A stretch of 64,000 bases of DNA from Lachnospiraceae bacterium (GCA_910574185.1 CAJSZQ010000018.1:16819-80818); one strand, 5' to 3'; counted from the stretch's first letter, positions 39,242 through 48,222 are shown. The notes: a model not told the origin generated them from the sequence alone. Translations and numbers: made by a program.

Positions 39242-39384
39242 GTAACAGTTCAGCCTTTGGCTTCGCTGTTACGGAATCTGCCCATTCCAAATCGCCTGCG
39301 GCGATGGACAGATTCCCTCTTGGCCAAATTTACACATTCTCACGAACTTTGCAGCAAGTGCAAAGTTCCAGGCTGAACTGTTAC
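39242..39384. mobile_element. R3 element, copy 2, with 8-bp target duplication
   Basis: 143 bp. Perfect 14-bp termini GTAACAGTTCAGCC/GGCTGAACTGTTAC. Flanked by the perfect 8-bp repeat CAACAATT (39234-39241 and 39385-39392). Interior identical in structure to copy 1: two hairpin arms on an outer stem, i.e. a multi-branched fold. No gene inside; short open frames read the same peptide in both copies and are not genes. Confidence 0.92.
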
Positions 39385-39397
39385 CAACAATTCATTG

Positions 39398-39635
39398 ATT
39401 ACAGTTCACAGGTCATCTGGTAAACAGCGGGTTGAATCAGGAGCATGTCTCTGAGCAGACAATTCAGGAATGTTTTTCATGGAATTGAAATAGCAGCTTA
39501 TGCAGACTTAGACGCGAAGGCTTTCCTTGGCGGCTTAGTCTGCGTTAGCTGATAGTTCAATGAATATTACTCCGTCTGCTCAGAGACATGCTCCTGATTC
39601 AATCCGCGTCCGACAGGCGATGTGTGAACAGTAAC
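39398..39635. mobile_element. R2 element, second full copy
   Basis: 238 bp, closely similar to the 36.7-kb copy throughout, including the central stem. It lies 13 bp beyond R3 and ends 4 bp before the permease stop codon. No target duplication can be seen. With R3 it forms a block of strong structure downstream of the Bce-type operon that could also act as terminator. Confidence 0.9.
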
Positions 39636-39639
39636 TTTA

Positions 39640-41646
39640 TTACCTTCGTACAATTTTATAATAGGTTCTTGCCGTAAGACTGTAAATTATCACATACAGT
39701 ATCGCAAACACCAGAAATGCAACAAGTGTACAAATCAGATACAGTTTCACATTTACCATGCCAATCACCGCCAGCAGAAGTCTGATTAGCGGAAATGCAG
39801 CCATAATATGGATTCCAGCCACAGCAATCGGAAGGAAGAATACAGTCAGCACCTGGGAACGGATGGTTCCTTTTACCTCGTCCTGGGTCATTCCTACCTT
39901 CTGCATGATTTCAAATCGTTCTCTGTCTTCATACCCTTCCGATATCTGCTTGTAATAGATAATCAACACTGTCGCCATAATAAACAGCGTGCCAAGGAAC
40001 AAGCCAAGGAAAAACAATCCGCCGTATATTCCCATAAAATCCCGTCTGTTGCCAATTCTGGATTCCATAAATCCGTTGTAATTTCCTTCATATTCCGCGC
40101 CCACCTCTACAATAATATCCAGAATCTGTCTTTCCAGCAGTTCCTGTTTCTTCCCGGAAGCAGACGTGTCAAAACCGTAATAAGTCTGAGCGGTTCCCAT
40201 CTCCCCCAGTTCTTTTTCGCCTATCTCCTTCAGCTTCCCAAATTCTTCGTCAGTCACTACGATATAGTAACTGGTAACAATATTCGTATCCGACGCTCCA
40301 TTTCCAAAAAACTCCTCTAAATGTCCCGTAATCTGATACTCCCTGTCAAAAATCCCAAGCGCCGGCTTCTCATACGCTTCATAGTCGGAGAAAATCAACG
40401 CTTCATTTCCCGCAAGCATCTTCTTCTCCTCTGACGCTGTATTATAATCGGACAGAGGGATAAAAAACAGCGCCCGAAGTCCGGAAGTATTTCCATTCAC
40501 ATTAATTTCCTTCCCATTCGTTTCAAACCAGTCTCCTTTTTCTTCCGCCACAAACACTAACGACGCATATCGGACTTTATTTTCAACCGGAATACTCTCA
40601 GCTTCACAAAATTCTTCTATTTTCTGGAATATTTTATCATTCTGTCCGCTGGTGTCCGGCTCTCTGGAATGGACTGCAAAATCATTGGGATAACGGATTT
40701 TCAGCATATCTTCCATACCAAACATCAGAGATGTTGTGGAGGACAGCATAACCAGTACCATAGTAGACAAAATGCAGATATTGGCAAGCCCCACCGCATT
40801 CTGTTTCATCCGGTAAAGCATCCCCGACACGCTGATAAAATGTCTCGGCTGATAATAGAACCTCCGGCTCCTTCTAAGCGCCTTTAAAATCACAATGCTG
40901 CCCGCCGTAAATAACAGGTACGTACCGATTATCACCAGAATCACCGCTACAAAAAACACTCCTATCGAGGCAATGGGATTCTTAATTGTTATCGCCAGAC
41001 CATATCCCGTTCCAAGAAGTATCGTTCCAAGTAACGCCATCAATCCCTTAGTCTTTGGCTCCCGCTCCCCTGTGCTGCTTCCTCGAAGAAGCTCGACAGG
41101 TCTGGATATCTGAACAGTATAGACCGCTTTCAGATAAATAATCAGATAAATCACACAAAAAAGTCTTACCGCAGACAAAATTACGCTTCCTGAAACAAAA
41201 AACCCCAGACTAATCTTTGCCCCTACTATCTTGCACATCAGAAGGAACATCACCTTGTCAAAGAGAATCCCCAGTCCCAATCCCAGGCCGATACTAAGAA
41301 CTGTCACCAGAATCGTTTCTGTCAGAATCATTCTCGCCAGATGCTCTTTTTCCATACCAAGAATATTAAACATACCAAATTCCTTCTTTCTGCGCTTCAT
41401 CAGAAAGCTGTTGGTATAAAACAGAAAAATAAATGCAAACAATGCAATAACATAAGTTCCAAGATTCAGCGTAACCGCAACAGAACTTCCTCCGTACATG
41501 TCTCTAAGCCCCGGATTTACGGACAGAGATTTTACCATGTAATACATCATAACCGTTAAAATACAGGTCAGAATATAGGGTACATAGGTTCGCCTGTTCT
41601 TCCATATATTGGTAAATGCGAGCTTTGTATAAAATCCATGTTTCAT
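39640..41646 (-). CDS. Bce-type ABC transporter permease (FtsX family)
   Basis: 668 residues. It begins FYTKLAFTNIWKNRRTYVPY, typical of BceB. About ten membrane helices are visible: four groups in the first ~310 residues, a large extracellular domain of about 200 residues (roughly 315-515), then the last helices with FtsX-like motifs (MQKVGMTQDEVKGTIRSQV). BceAB systems detect and detoxify peptides that bind cell-wall precursors, such as bacitracin, and signal to their own kinase. Overlaps the ATPase gene by 4 bp (ATGA). Confidence 0.92.
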   Translation of the reverse strand: MKHGFYTKLAFTNIWKNRRTYVPYILTCILTVMMYYMVKSLSVNPGLRDMYGGSSVAVTLNLGTYVIALFAFIFLFYTNSFLMKRRKKEFGMFNILGMEKEHLARMILTETILVTVLSIGLGLGLGILFDKVMFLLMCKIVGAKISLGFFVSGSVILSAVRLFCVIYLIIYLKAVYTVQISRPVELLRGSSTGEREPKTKGLMALLGTILLGTGYGLAITIKNPIASIGVFFVAVILVIIGTYLLFTAGSIVILKALRRSRRFYYQPRHFISVSGMLYRMKQNAVGLANICILSTMVLVMLSSTTSLMFGMEDMLKIRYPNDFAVHSREPDTSGQNDKIFQKIEEFCEAESIPVENKVRYASLVFVAEEKGDWFETNGKEINVNGNTSGLRALFFIPLSDYNTASEEKKMLAGNEALIFSDYEAYEKPALGIFDREYQITGHLEEFFGNGASDTNIVTSYYIVVTDEEFGKLKEIGEKELGEMGTAQTYYGFDTSASGKKQELLERQILDIIVEVGAEYEGNYNGFMESRIGNRRDFMGIYGGLFFLGLFLGTLFIMATVLIIYYKQISEGYEDRERFEIMQKVGMTQDEVKGTIRSQVLTVFFLPIAVAGIHIMAAFPLIRLLLAVIGMVNVKLYLICTLVAFLVFAILYVIIYSLTARTYYKIVRR

Positions 41647-42407
41647 CTTACATCACCACCCGTCGCCAGCAGTGTCAGTGTGTCCGATATCTTCTGATAC
41701 ATCTGCTCATTTGTACTATTTCCCCGATAAATCTGGTGATATACCTCGCCGTCTTTGATAAACAATACCCTGCCCGCCCGGCTTGCGGCTCTGGCAGAAT
41801 GAGTCACCATCAAAATGGTCTGTCCATCCCGGTTAATCTCTCCCAGAAGAGCCAATAAATCATTTGCCGCTTTAGAATCCAGAGCTCCCGTTGGCTCGTC
41901 CGCCAAAATCAATTTCGGATTCGTAATCAACGCCCTGGCTACCGCCGCCCTCTGCTTCTGTCCTCCTGATACCTCATAAGGGTATTTATTCAAAATATCC
42001 TGGATTCCAAGCTTCTGAGCAATCGGCTTAAGACTGTCTGTCATCTCCTGAACGCTCTTCCTTCCCAGTACCAGCGGAAGAAAAATATTATCTCTAAGAT
42101 TAAAGGTATCCAGCAGATTAAAGTCCTGAAATACAAATCCCAGATACTCTCTGCGAAACATCGTAATCTCCTTATCCTTAATCTGTCCCAAATCCATCCC
42201 ATCCAGAATCACCCTGCCGCTGGTAGGCTTATCTAACGCTGCCAGAATATTTAACAGCGTAGTCTTTCCGGAACCGGATTCCCCCATAATTGCCACATAT
42301 TCTCCCTGCTCTGCTGAGAAACATACATTAGAAAGCGCTTGAACCTGGCTTCCGCCAAACCTTGTAGTGTATATTTTCTTCAGGCATGAAACCTCTAAAA
42401 AAGCCAT
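41643..42407 (-). CDS. Bce-type ABC transporter ATPase
   Basis: About 254 residues. Walker A GESGSGKTT (residues about 41-49), Q-loop, signature VSGGQKQR, Walker B LILADEPTGALDS, and H-loop VTHSA. It powers the adjacent permease. The open frame runs to 42509, but ATG at 42407 has GGGAGG 8 bases upstream and starts the domain in the usual place. The region between it and the kinase gene carries its own promoter and regulator site. Confidence 0.94.
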   Translation of the reverse strand: MAFLEVSCLKKIYTTRFGGSQVQALSNVCFSAEQGEYVAIMGESGSGKTTLLNILAALDKPTSGRVILDGMDLGQIKDKEITMFRREYLGFVFQDFNLLDTFNLRDNIFLPLVLGRKSVQEMTDSLKPIAQKLGIQDILNKYPYEVSGGQKQRAAVARALITNPKLILADEPTGALDSKAANDLLALLGEINRDGQTILMVTHSARAASRAGRVLFIKDGEVYHQIYRGNSTNEQMYQKISDTLTLLATGGDVR

Positions 42408-42437
42408 CCTTGTAACCTCCCTTATTTTTGTACCCTT

Positions 42438-42493
42438 ACTATAACAAAGCGCTCTAAATACCGACATCGAATCCTGTGACATTCCTGTGACAT
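42438..42493 (-). promoter_or_regulatory. Promoter and response-regulator site of the Bce-type operon
   Basis: Two perfect tandem 11-bp repeats TCCTGTGACAT (42472-42482, 42483-42493) lie just upstream of the -35 position. On the minus strand a -10 TATAGT occupies 42438-42443 and the -35 position (42461-42466) reads TGTCGG, a poor match. A weak -35 with 11-bp-phased direct repeats next to it is typical of activation by an OmpR-family regulator. Confidence 0.7.
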
Positions 42494-42538
42494 TTTTGTA
42501 AGAGAGCAAAAGAAAAGCGTATTACTTAAAATAAACCA

Positions 42539-43546
42539 CTACTCAATTTCTAATTTTTCTTCCTTCAAATCAAGGATAAACGTACTCCCCTTTCCCGGTT
42601 CTGACTCAGCCGTAATCCGGATTCCAAGCTTCTTCGCAGCCTGTCTGCATAAATTCAACCCCAGTCCCGTCGCCTTCTTATCCTCTCTGCCATTGTAGCC
42701 GGTAAATCCTTTTTCAAATATCCGCGGCAAATCCTCCGGCGCAATTCCGATTCCTGTATCGGTTACTGACAGCTTCTTATCTTCTGAAACCCGGATGGTA
42801 ATAGTCCCCTCCGGCGTATATTTCACCGCATTTGACAAGAGCTGTTCAAGAATAAACAGCAGCCACTTCTCATCCGTAAGGACCGTCATCGAAACCGGTT
42901 CATAAATTAATTTGATTCTTCTCCTAATAAACTGCGGCGCATACTTATGAATTGCCTGCCTGATAATTCCATCCAGCTCACAGTTTCTGAAAACAAAATC
43001 ATTTTCCCTGCTTCCCAGCCGGATATGGGAAAGCGCCATCTCCACATACTGCTCGATACGGAACAACTCTGCCAGAAGTTCTCTGTGTTCTTTGGTGTCC
43101 TCCCCCTGCAGATACATCCGCATTACCGCAATCGGAGTCTTAATCTGATGGACCCAGGCGGTATAATAATTTAGACTATCCTGCCGTTCCCTTTTCCAGT
43201 TCGTCAAATAGCCTGCTGAAATTCTTCCCAATTCCTCTATCATCCGCTGATAATCCGCTTCTGGAAGCGTTTTGGGCCGAGGAAGTTCTCCGTACATAAA
43301 TTCAATCTCTGAAAGCAAATGTTCCCGTTCTTTATGTTCCCTGACAAATAAAAAAAAGTGCATACCTAAAATTACGCTTCCCACAAACATACAGATATAT
43401 CCCGCATAAAGTACCGCCTCCTCTTCCAAATTATAAAGCGAAAATACGCCCGCATAAATGCCCGTAAACAGCAAAAACAAAAAAACTGTCAACCTGTACT
43501 GCTTAACATATTCCCACAAAAGCCGATACCATTTATCCCTCATCAT
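42539..43546 (-). CDS. Intramembrane-sensing histidine kinase (BceS-like)
   Basis: About 335 residues with two closely spaced membrane helices (about 12-30 and 35-58) and almost no external loop, the design of BceS-type kinases that read the state of their ABC transporter. His-box HQIKTPIAVMRMY near residue 132, N-box LEQLLSNAVKY, G-boxes DTGIGIAPEDL and ATGLGLNL. Start at the first of two adjacent ATGs (43546), after AGGAGAG. Confidence 0.92.
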   Translation of the reverse strand: MMRDKWYRLLWEYVKQYRLTVFLFLLFTGIYAGVFSLYNLEEEAVLYAGYICMFVGSVILGMHFFLFVREHKEREHLLSEIEFMYGELPRPKTLPEADYQRMIEELGRISAGYLTNWKRERQDSLNYYTAWVHQIKTPIAVMRMYLQGEDTKEHRELLAELFRIEQYVEMALSHIRLGSRENDFVFRNCELDGIIRQAIHKYAPQFIRRRIKLIYEPVSMTVLTDEKWLLFILEQLLSNAVKYTPEGTITIRVSEDKKLSVTDTGIGIAPEDLPRIFEKGFTGYNGREDKKATGLGLNLCRQAAKKLGIRITAESEPGKGSTFILDLKEEKLEIE

Positions 43547-43627
43547 TCCATTCTCTCCTAAACCTAACGCCAGGCGCATAAAAAATTCATCCCCGCAATC
43601 TGCATTCCCGACTTTGCATTAACTTTT

Positions 43628-44314
43628 TTAAACGTCACAAATATCTTCAATAATATATCCGCTTCCCACTCTGGTAGTAATAAAATCCTTCGCCCCTGCG
43701 CCGGAAAGCTTCTTTCGAAGCCTTGCCACATTCACAGTCAAAGTATTCTCTTCCACATAGCTGTCTTCCTGCCAGAGTCTTGTCATAAGCGTATCCCTGC
43801 TGACCACCTTTCCCTTACTCTCCATCAGTGTCTGCAGGATACGGAACTCATTCTTCGTAAGCTCTACCCGTTCGCTCTCAAATGTGAAGGATGTATCATT
43901 CAAATTCAGCGCCACGCCCCGATGTTCCAATACAGGAGCTTTTCCGGTCATATCATAGGCTCTTCTGAGCAGGGCCTGGATTTTCGCCATCATCACACTC
44001 AAATCTACCGGTTTGGGAATAAAATCGTCCCCTCCCATATTCATCGCCATAACAATATTCATATTATCCGATGCAGACGAAATAAATACAACGGGCACAT
44101 CGGATATTTTACGAATTTCACTGCACCAGTGATAACCGTTAAAAAACGGCAACATAATATCAATCAATACCATATGAGGTTCATATTCTGTAAACACCGG
44201 AATTACATTCTGAAAATCAGAAATCAGCAAAACTTCATTTCCCCATAATTCCATCTGTCTTTTCATTGCCTCTGCCATAGAAAAATCATCCTCTATCACC
44301 AATATTCGGTACAT
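43628..44314 (-). CDS. OmpR-family response regulator (BceR-like)
   Basis: 228 residues. Receiver with acidic pair EDD (residues 8-10), phospho-acceptor Asp in LIDIMLPFFNG and Lys in IPKPVD. Winged-helix output with LTKNEFRILQTLM and TVNVARLRKKL. It should activate the bceAB-like genes through the 11-bp repeats at 42472-42493. Only 17 bp separate it from the preceding sensor kinase gene, so two two-component systems are lined up in one transcription direction. Confidence 0.92.
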   Translation of the reverse strand: MYRILVIEDDFSMAEAMKRQMELWGNEVLLISDFQNVIPVFTEYEPHMVLIDIMLPFFNGYHWCSEIRKISDVPVVFISSASDNMNIVMAMNMGGDDFIPKPVDLSVMMAKIQALLRRAYDMTGKAPVLEHRGVALNLNDTSFTFESERVELTKNEFRILQTLMESKGKVVSRDTLMTRLWQEDSYVEENTLTVNVARLRKKLSGAGAKDFITTRVGSGYIIEDICDV

Positions 44315-44331
44315 AACTTTCCCCCTTATTC

Positions 44332-45759
44332 TTATCCTTTTTCCCCTTCCATTTTAATGGCTTTCCTTCTTTTATTCAAGAAAATATCCACCCGGAATCC
44401 TTTCTCAATTCCCTGTCCAAACGCTACCCTTCCTCCATGAACCGCAATAATCTGCTGAACAATCAGAAGTCCAAGACCATGCCTTTGTTCCGAAAATGTT
44501 CCGCTGCTCAACATATAATGGGGCGTGTTTCTAAGTTTTTCTAACTGTTCATCCGTAACTCCTATTCCATCATCCTCAATGGTAACGCAAAACTCCTTTG
44601 GATATTCTGATAATCCCATCCAAATACGGCACCCTGCCGGATTATGAATCTGGGCGTTCAATAAAAGATTATTTACGGCACGTTTCAAAAGCTCCTTATC
44701 TCCACTAAAAACCCCGTCGGAAATACAATGAATATCAACTCTCAGTTCTACCGGATATTTCCCTTCAATATCCAGATTCATAAAATAAACGGCGGTTTCT
44801 CTCAAAAGCGCCACCAGATTGATTTCTTCCGTCTTCACCGGCTGTACGTTGTATTCCAGCTTTGAAGCTAAATTCAAATCATTAACCAGATTCTTCATAC
44901 GAATACTCTGCATACGGATAATTCCCGCCTTCTGCCTGATTTCCTCCGAGGCTTCCGTTTCTTCTTCCACCTCTGCCGCATATCCCATAACCATAGACAG
45001 AGGCGTCCGAATATCATGGGAAACGCCGGAAATCCAGTCTGCCCTTGCCCGCTCCTTCTTCTTCAGCTCATACTCCTGACTCCGAAGCATTTCCGACACC
45101 CGATTTAACGCCGCCGCCAAATCAGAGAGCAGCCCCTTCTCCTTCACATATACCTCCTCACCTCCCGGCAAACCTTGAATGCCCTGAACAATCGGTTTCA
45201 CAGAACGCAGAATACCAGATACCACAATCATATAAATCAAAAAGACAATTACCAGATTTGCTCCGAAAAATATCAGAATCGTCCGGGGTAAATTCTTAAT
45301 CAGATTCAGATTCCACGTGGGATACAACTCCTTCCAGTATCTCTCCTTCGGATTTCCGACAATAATCAGATTCTCTCCCATCGCCGCCGTAGTGGTAGGA
45401 TAATCCGCAATATACCCTCTGGTATACCAGGAAATCTCCGCCGCCGAATAATGAAGCTGTATCTCCTCCGGCAGATTTTCACTATGCCAGATAACATCCC
45501 CAGTTCCATCCTGCACAAGCACCGCCCAGGAATTTCCTTCTTCCAGCATCCGTTTCCCTTCTTCTGACAACTGATATTCTCCATCCAATCCCATCGTAAG
45601 AGTCTCTGTTAATTTTGAAGCCGTCTTCCATCCTCCTAGCGACTCCTTATCATTTTGCAGCGCCGCAATAATCAAAACAATATTCAAGACCAACAGTACC
45701 ATAAGCGATAGAATCAGAGTAATCACAAACCGCTTAATCAGTCTCATAACACTTGTCAT
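44332..45759 (-). CDS. Sensor histidine kinase of the lantibiotic-immunity module
   Basis: About 475 residues. Membrane helices at about 10-35 and 165-190 enclose an extracellular domain of about 130 residues, followed by a HAMP-like linker, the His-box SGVSHDIRTPLSMVMGY, N-box NNLLLNAQIH, and G-boxes DDGIGV and RHGLGLLIV. The partner regulator gene precedes it. An upstream in-frame ATG (45822) lacks a ribosome site, whereas ATG at 45759 follows GGAGGGGGGAG. Confidence 0.9.
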   Translation of the reverse strand: MTSVMRLIKRFVITLILSLMVLLVLNIVLIIAALQNDKESLGGWKTASKLTETLTMGLDGEYQLSEEGKRMLEEGNSWAVLVQDGTGDVIWHSENLPEEIQLHYSAAEISWYTRGYIADYPTTTAAMGENLIIVGNPKERYWKELYPTWNLNLIKNLPRTILIFFGANLVIVFLIYMIVVSGILRSVKPIVQGIQGLPGGEEVYVKEKGLLSDLAAALNRVSEMLRSQEYELKKKERARADWISGVSHDIRTPLSMVMGYAAEVEEETEASEEIRQKAGIIRMQSIRMKNLVNDLNLASKLEYNVQPVKTEEINLVALLRETAVYFMNLDIEGKYPVELRVDIHCISDGVFSGDKELLKRAVNNLLLNAQIHNPAGCRIWMGLSEYPKEFCVTIEDDGIGVTDEQLEKLRNTPHYMLSSGTFSEQRHGLGLLIVQQIIAVHGGRVAFGQGIEKGFRVDIFLNKRRKAIKMEGEKG

Positions 45760-45825
45760 CCCTGTCGCTCCCCCCTCCATACCGAACTCTTTTCCACTAA
45801 CGCCGCGCCGTCTCCCTATCATCTG

Positions 45826-46575
45826 TCAATCTTTTGTTATAAGCTTATACCCAAGTCCCTTCACCGTTATCAGCGACGCCGGTTTCGACGGATTCTCTTC
45901 AATCTTCTCCCGGATTCTTCGGATATGCGCCATCAGCGTATTCTCATAGCCGTAAGGATTGTCTCCCCAGGCCGCCTCACACAGCGAATCAATCGTCACA
46001 ATCCGCCCTGCATTGCGGCCAAGGGTCTGCAATATGGCAAACTCCTTTGCAGTCAGAGCAATGCTTTTATCCTGTCTGATAACCTCCGCCCGTTCAAAAT
46101 CTACCTGACTAAACGCAAGTTTCAGCATCGGATTTTCCTCTTTATAAGTACGCCGTAAGATTGCCTGAATCCGAAATAAAAGCTCTCTTGGTAAAAATGG
46201 CTTTACCACATAATCGTCGGCTCCCAGTCCAAATCCCCGGATTCGGTCGTCCTCCTCTCCTCTTGCCGACAGAAACAGTACTGGAATATCTAAGAAACTC
46301 CTCATCTGCTCAAATAAGAAGAATCCGTCCCCGTCCGGCAGCATCACATCCAAAATCGCAAATTCGGGCTGCCAGGACATACTAAGCTCTAACGCTTCTT
46401 TCACTGTCCCGGAAGATTTCACTTGTTCATAGCCTTCTTTTTTCAAAATGGAACAAACCATCTGTCTTAATCCTTCTTCGTCATCTACCAATAAAATCTT
46501 CTTGTTCTTCAGATAACTATACCTTCCAGGCGTCCCATTATGGCCTTGCGGCTGTTTCACAAAAGTATACTTCAT
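45826..46575 (-). CDS. OmpR-family response regulator with repeat-derived N-terminus
   Basis: 249 residues. From residue 24 on it is a normal receiver (ILLVDDEEGL, phospho-Asp in ILDVMLPDGDG, Lys in YVVKPF) with a winged-helix output (LTAKEFAILQTLG, LMAHIRRIREKIE). Residues about 2-19 (KYTFVKQPQGHNGTPGRY) come from an R1 repeat. No ATG, GTG or suitable TTG occurs between the repeat and the receiver, so translation must start in the repeat. AGAGG lies 9 bases before ATG at 46575. Likely controls the divergent ABC operon at 46.7 kb. Confidence 0.9.
   Translation of the reverse strand: MKYTFVKQPQGHNGTPGRYSYLKNKKILLVDDEEGLRQMVCSILKKEGYEQVKSSGTVKEALELSMSWQPEFAILDVMLPDGDGFFLFEQMRSFLDIPVLFLSARGEEDDRIRGFGLGADDYVVKPFLPRELLFRIQAILRRTYKEENPMLKLAFSQVDFERAEVIRQDKSIALTAKEFAILQTLGRNAGRIVTIDSLCEAAWGDNPYGYENTLMAHIRRIREKIEENPSKPASLITVKGLGYKLITKD
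46517..46572. repeat. R1 repeat inside the response-regulator gene
   Basis: TATACCTTCCAGGCGTCCCA, then TTATGGCCTTGCGGCTG and TTTCACAAAAGTATAC. It is a diverged R1 unit located within codons 2-20 of the response regulator. Confidence 0.85.
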
Positions 46576-46654
46576 AGAGTTATGCCTCTTTTCTGCTAAT
46601 ATATTAATTTTATGATACCACGATTTTACTTACAAATCCTCATTGACAGAAAAA

Positions 46655-46709
46655 TGTAAGGAAATTGTAAGGTTGCAAAAAGGTTCCTGCAAGGTTAGTG
46701 TTTTATACT
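46655..46709 (+). promoter_or_regulatory. Promoter with 11-bp-phased regulator repeats for the immunity operon
   Basis: TGTAAGG at 46655 and 46666, AAAAAGG at 46677 and TGCAAGG at 46688: four positions at exact 11-bp steps. A -10 box TATACT occupies 46704-46709, so the expected -35 (46681-46686, AGGTTC) is poor and lies between the last two repeats. This is the picture expected of an OmpR-family activator, most likely the adjacent regulator. Confidence 0.7.
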
Positions 46710-46741
46710 AAGTACATCAACCAGTAGAAAGGAGCAAAATA

Positions 46742-47503
46742 ATGAATATCATAGAAACCATACAATTAACGAAAAACTACGGTGATTTTACCGCAGTTTC
46801 CGAAATGAACCTCCATATTCCAAAGGGCCATATTTACGGCTTTCTTGGCCCAAACGGAGCGGGAAAATCCACAACCATGAAAATGTTTTTGGGACTTACC
46901 AATCCTACCTCCGGTTACTTTACCATCGACGGCAAGACTCTTTCCTCCGGCCGGATTCCAATCCTTAAGAAAATCGGCTCTCTCATTGAAGCGCCCGCCT
47001 TCTATGGAAATCTCACCGGAACGGAGAATTTAGATATTATCCGCAGAATCTTAGGTCTTCCTAAGTCTTCCATCGACGAGGTATTAGAACTTACAGGCCT
47101 TACCCAGCACCAAAAACGCCAGGTAAAGAAATATTCCCTTGGCATGAAACAGCGTCTGGGACTTGCAGGCGCCTTAATTGGAAAACCGCCCATTCTGATT
47201 CTGGATGAACCGACCAACGGCCTTGACCCGGTGGGAATCCATGAAATACGCAGCCTAATCCGTTCTCTGCCGAAGCAATATGACTGCACCGTACTGGTAT
47301 CCTCCCACTTATTAAGCGAAATTGAACTGTTGGCGGATGACGTCGGCATTTTAAATCATGGACGCCTTTTGTTTGAGGGAACAATGGAGGCCCTTAAGGA
47401 CTATGCCTCCCATGCCGGATATCCCGCCGACAATTTAGAAGAAACCTTCCTTGCCATGATTCAGACTGACAATGCAGCCAGAAAGTGGGGTGATTTCAAG
47501 TGA
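46742..47503 (+). CDS. ABC transporter ATPase, lantibiotic-immunity type (LanF/BcrA-like)
   Basis: 253 residues. Walker A GPNGAGKST (residues about 37-45), signature YSLGMKQRL, Walker B ILILDEPTNGLDP, H-loop VSSHLL. Proteins of this type drive expulsion of lantibiotics or bacitracin from the membrane. AAAGGAG precedes the ATG. It overlaps the next gene by 4 bp and is divergent from its probable regulator. Confidence 0.93.
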   Translation: MNIIETIQLTKNYGDFTAVSEMNLHIPKGHIYGFLGPNGAGKSTTMKMFLGLTNPTSGYFTIDGKTLSSGRIPILKKIGSLIEAPAFYGNLTGTENLDIIRRILGLPKSSIDEVLELTGLTQHQKRQVKKYSLGMKQRLGLAGALIGKPPILILDEPTNGLDPVGIHEIRSLIRSLPKQYDCTVLVSSHLLSEIELLADDVGILNHGRLLFEGTMEALKDYASHAGYPADNLEETFLAMIQTDNAARKWGDFK

Positions 47504-48222
47504 TTTTCGCATTAGAACTGAAAAAACTACGACGAACAGGCTTTATACCCATCTTTCTTGGCGGCGGTCTGACGGCGGCAGCAGTTCCTCTGATAAATAC
47601 GGCTGTCAGAACAGAAACTTTCTCCGGACTCCCGGAAGAACCTTTTCCCATTCTGATGGATGCGAATTGGGGATTGATGGCGCAGCTTACTATTCTTCTG
47701 GTTGTATGTGGGTGCTGTCTCATCTATCACACTGAATATGCAGACAGGGGAGCATTGAAGATGAATACCCTTCCGGTGTGCCAAACTTCCTTATTCTTTG
47801 GAAAATTCAGTGTTACTTTGCTGCTTACCCTGTTGGCTCTGTCTCTGCAGACTGCGTCGCTGATATTTTCCGGAATCCACTGGTTTCCAGACAAAAGTCT
47901 GAATTTGTGGGAAATGATTCAGGATATGGGCTTTGAAATCATAATGCTTCTTCCTACTCTTACACTAATGCTTTTTACGGCTTCCTTGTTTCAAAGCATG
48001 TGGCTGAGTCTGGGAACCGGAGTGATTCTGACGTTTCTCGGCTCCATGATACAGGAAGACCACTTGATTTTATCCCTGATTCCATTTGCCGCCCCTTACC
48101 GGATGCTGCATGCTGTTTCTCCGGCGGATATCTCAAGTTGTATCCTGGCCTGTATCATTCAGACATTTTTATTTGGAATTATGGAAATCATTTATCTGCA
48201 CACAAGGAGGATATTTACATGA
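47500..48222 (+). CDS. ABC-2 type permease, lantibiotic-immunity type (LanE/MutE-like)
   Basis: 240 residues with about six membrane segments and few charged residues. Start is GTG at 47500, overlapping the ATPase stop (GTGA) in a coupled arrangement. Together with the next gene it builds the transporter's membrane part. Confidence 0.85.
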   Translation: MIFALELKKLRRTGFIPIFLGGGLTAAAVPLINTAVRTETFSGLPEEPFPILMDANWGLMAQLTILLVVCGCCLIYHTEYADRGALKMNTLPVCQTSLFFGKFSVTLLLTLLALSLQTASLIFSGIHWFPDKSLNLWEMIQDMGFEIIMLLPTLTLMLFTASLFQSMWLSLGTGVILTFLGSMIQEDHLILSLIPFAAPYRMLHAVSPADISSCILACIIQTFLFGIMEIIYLHTRRIFT

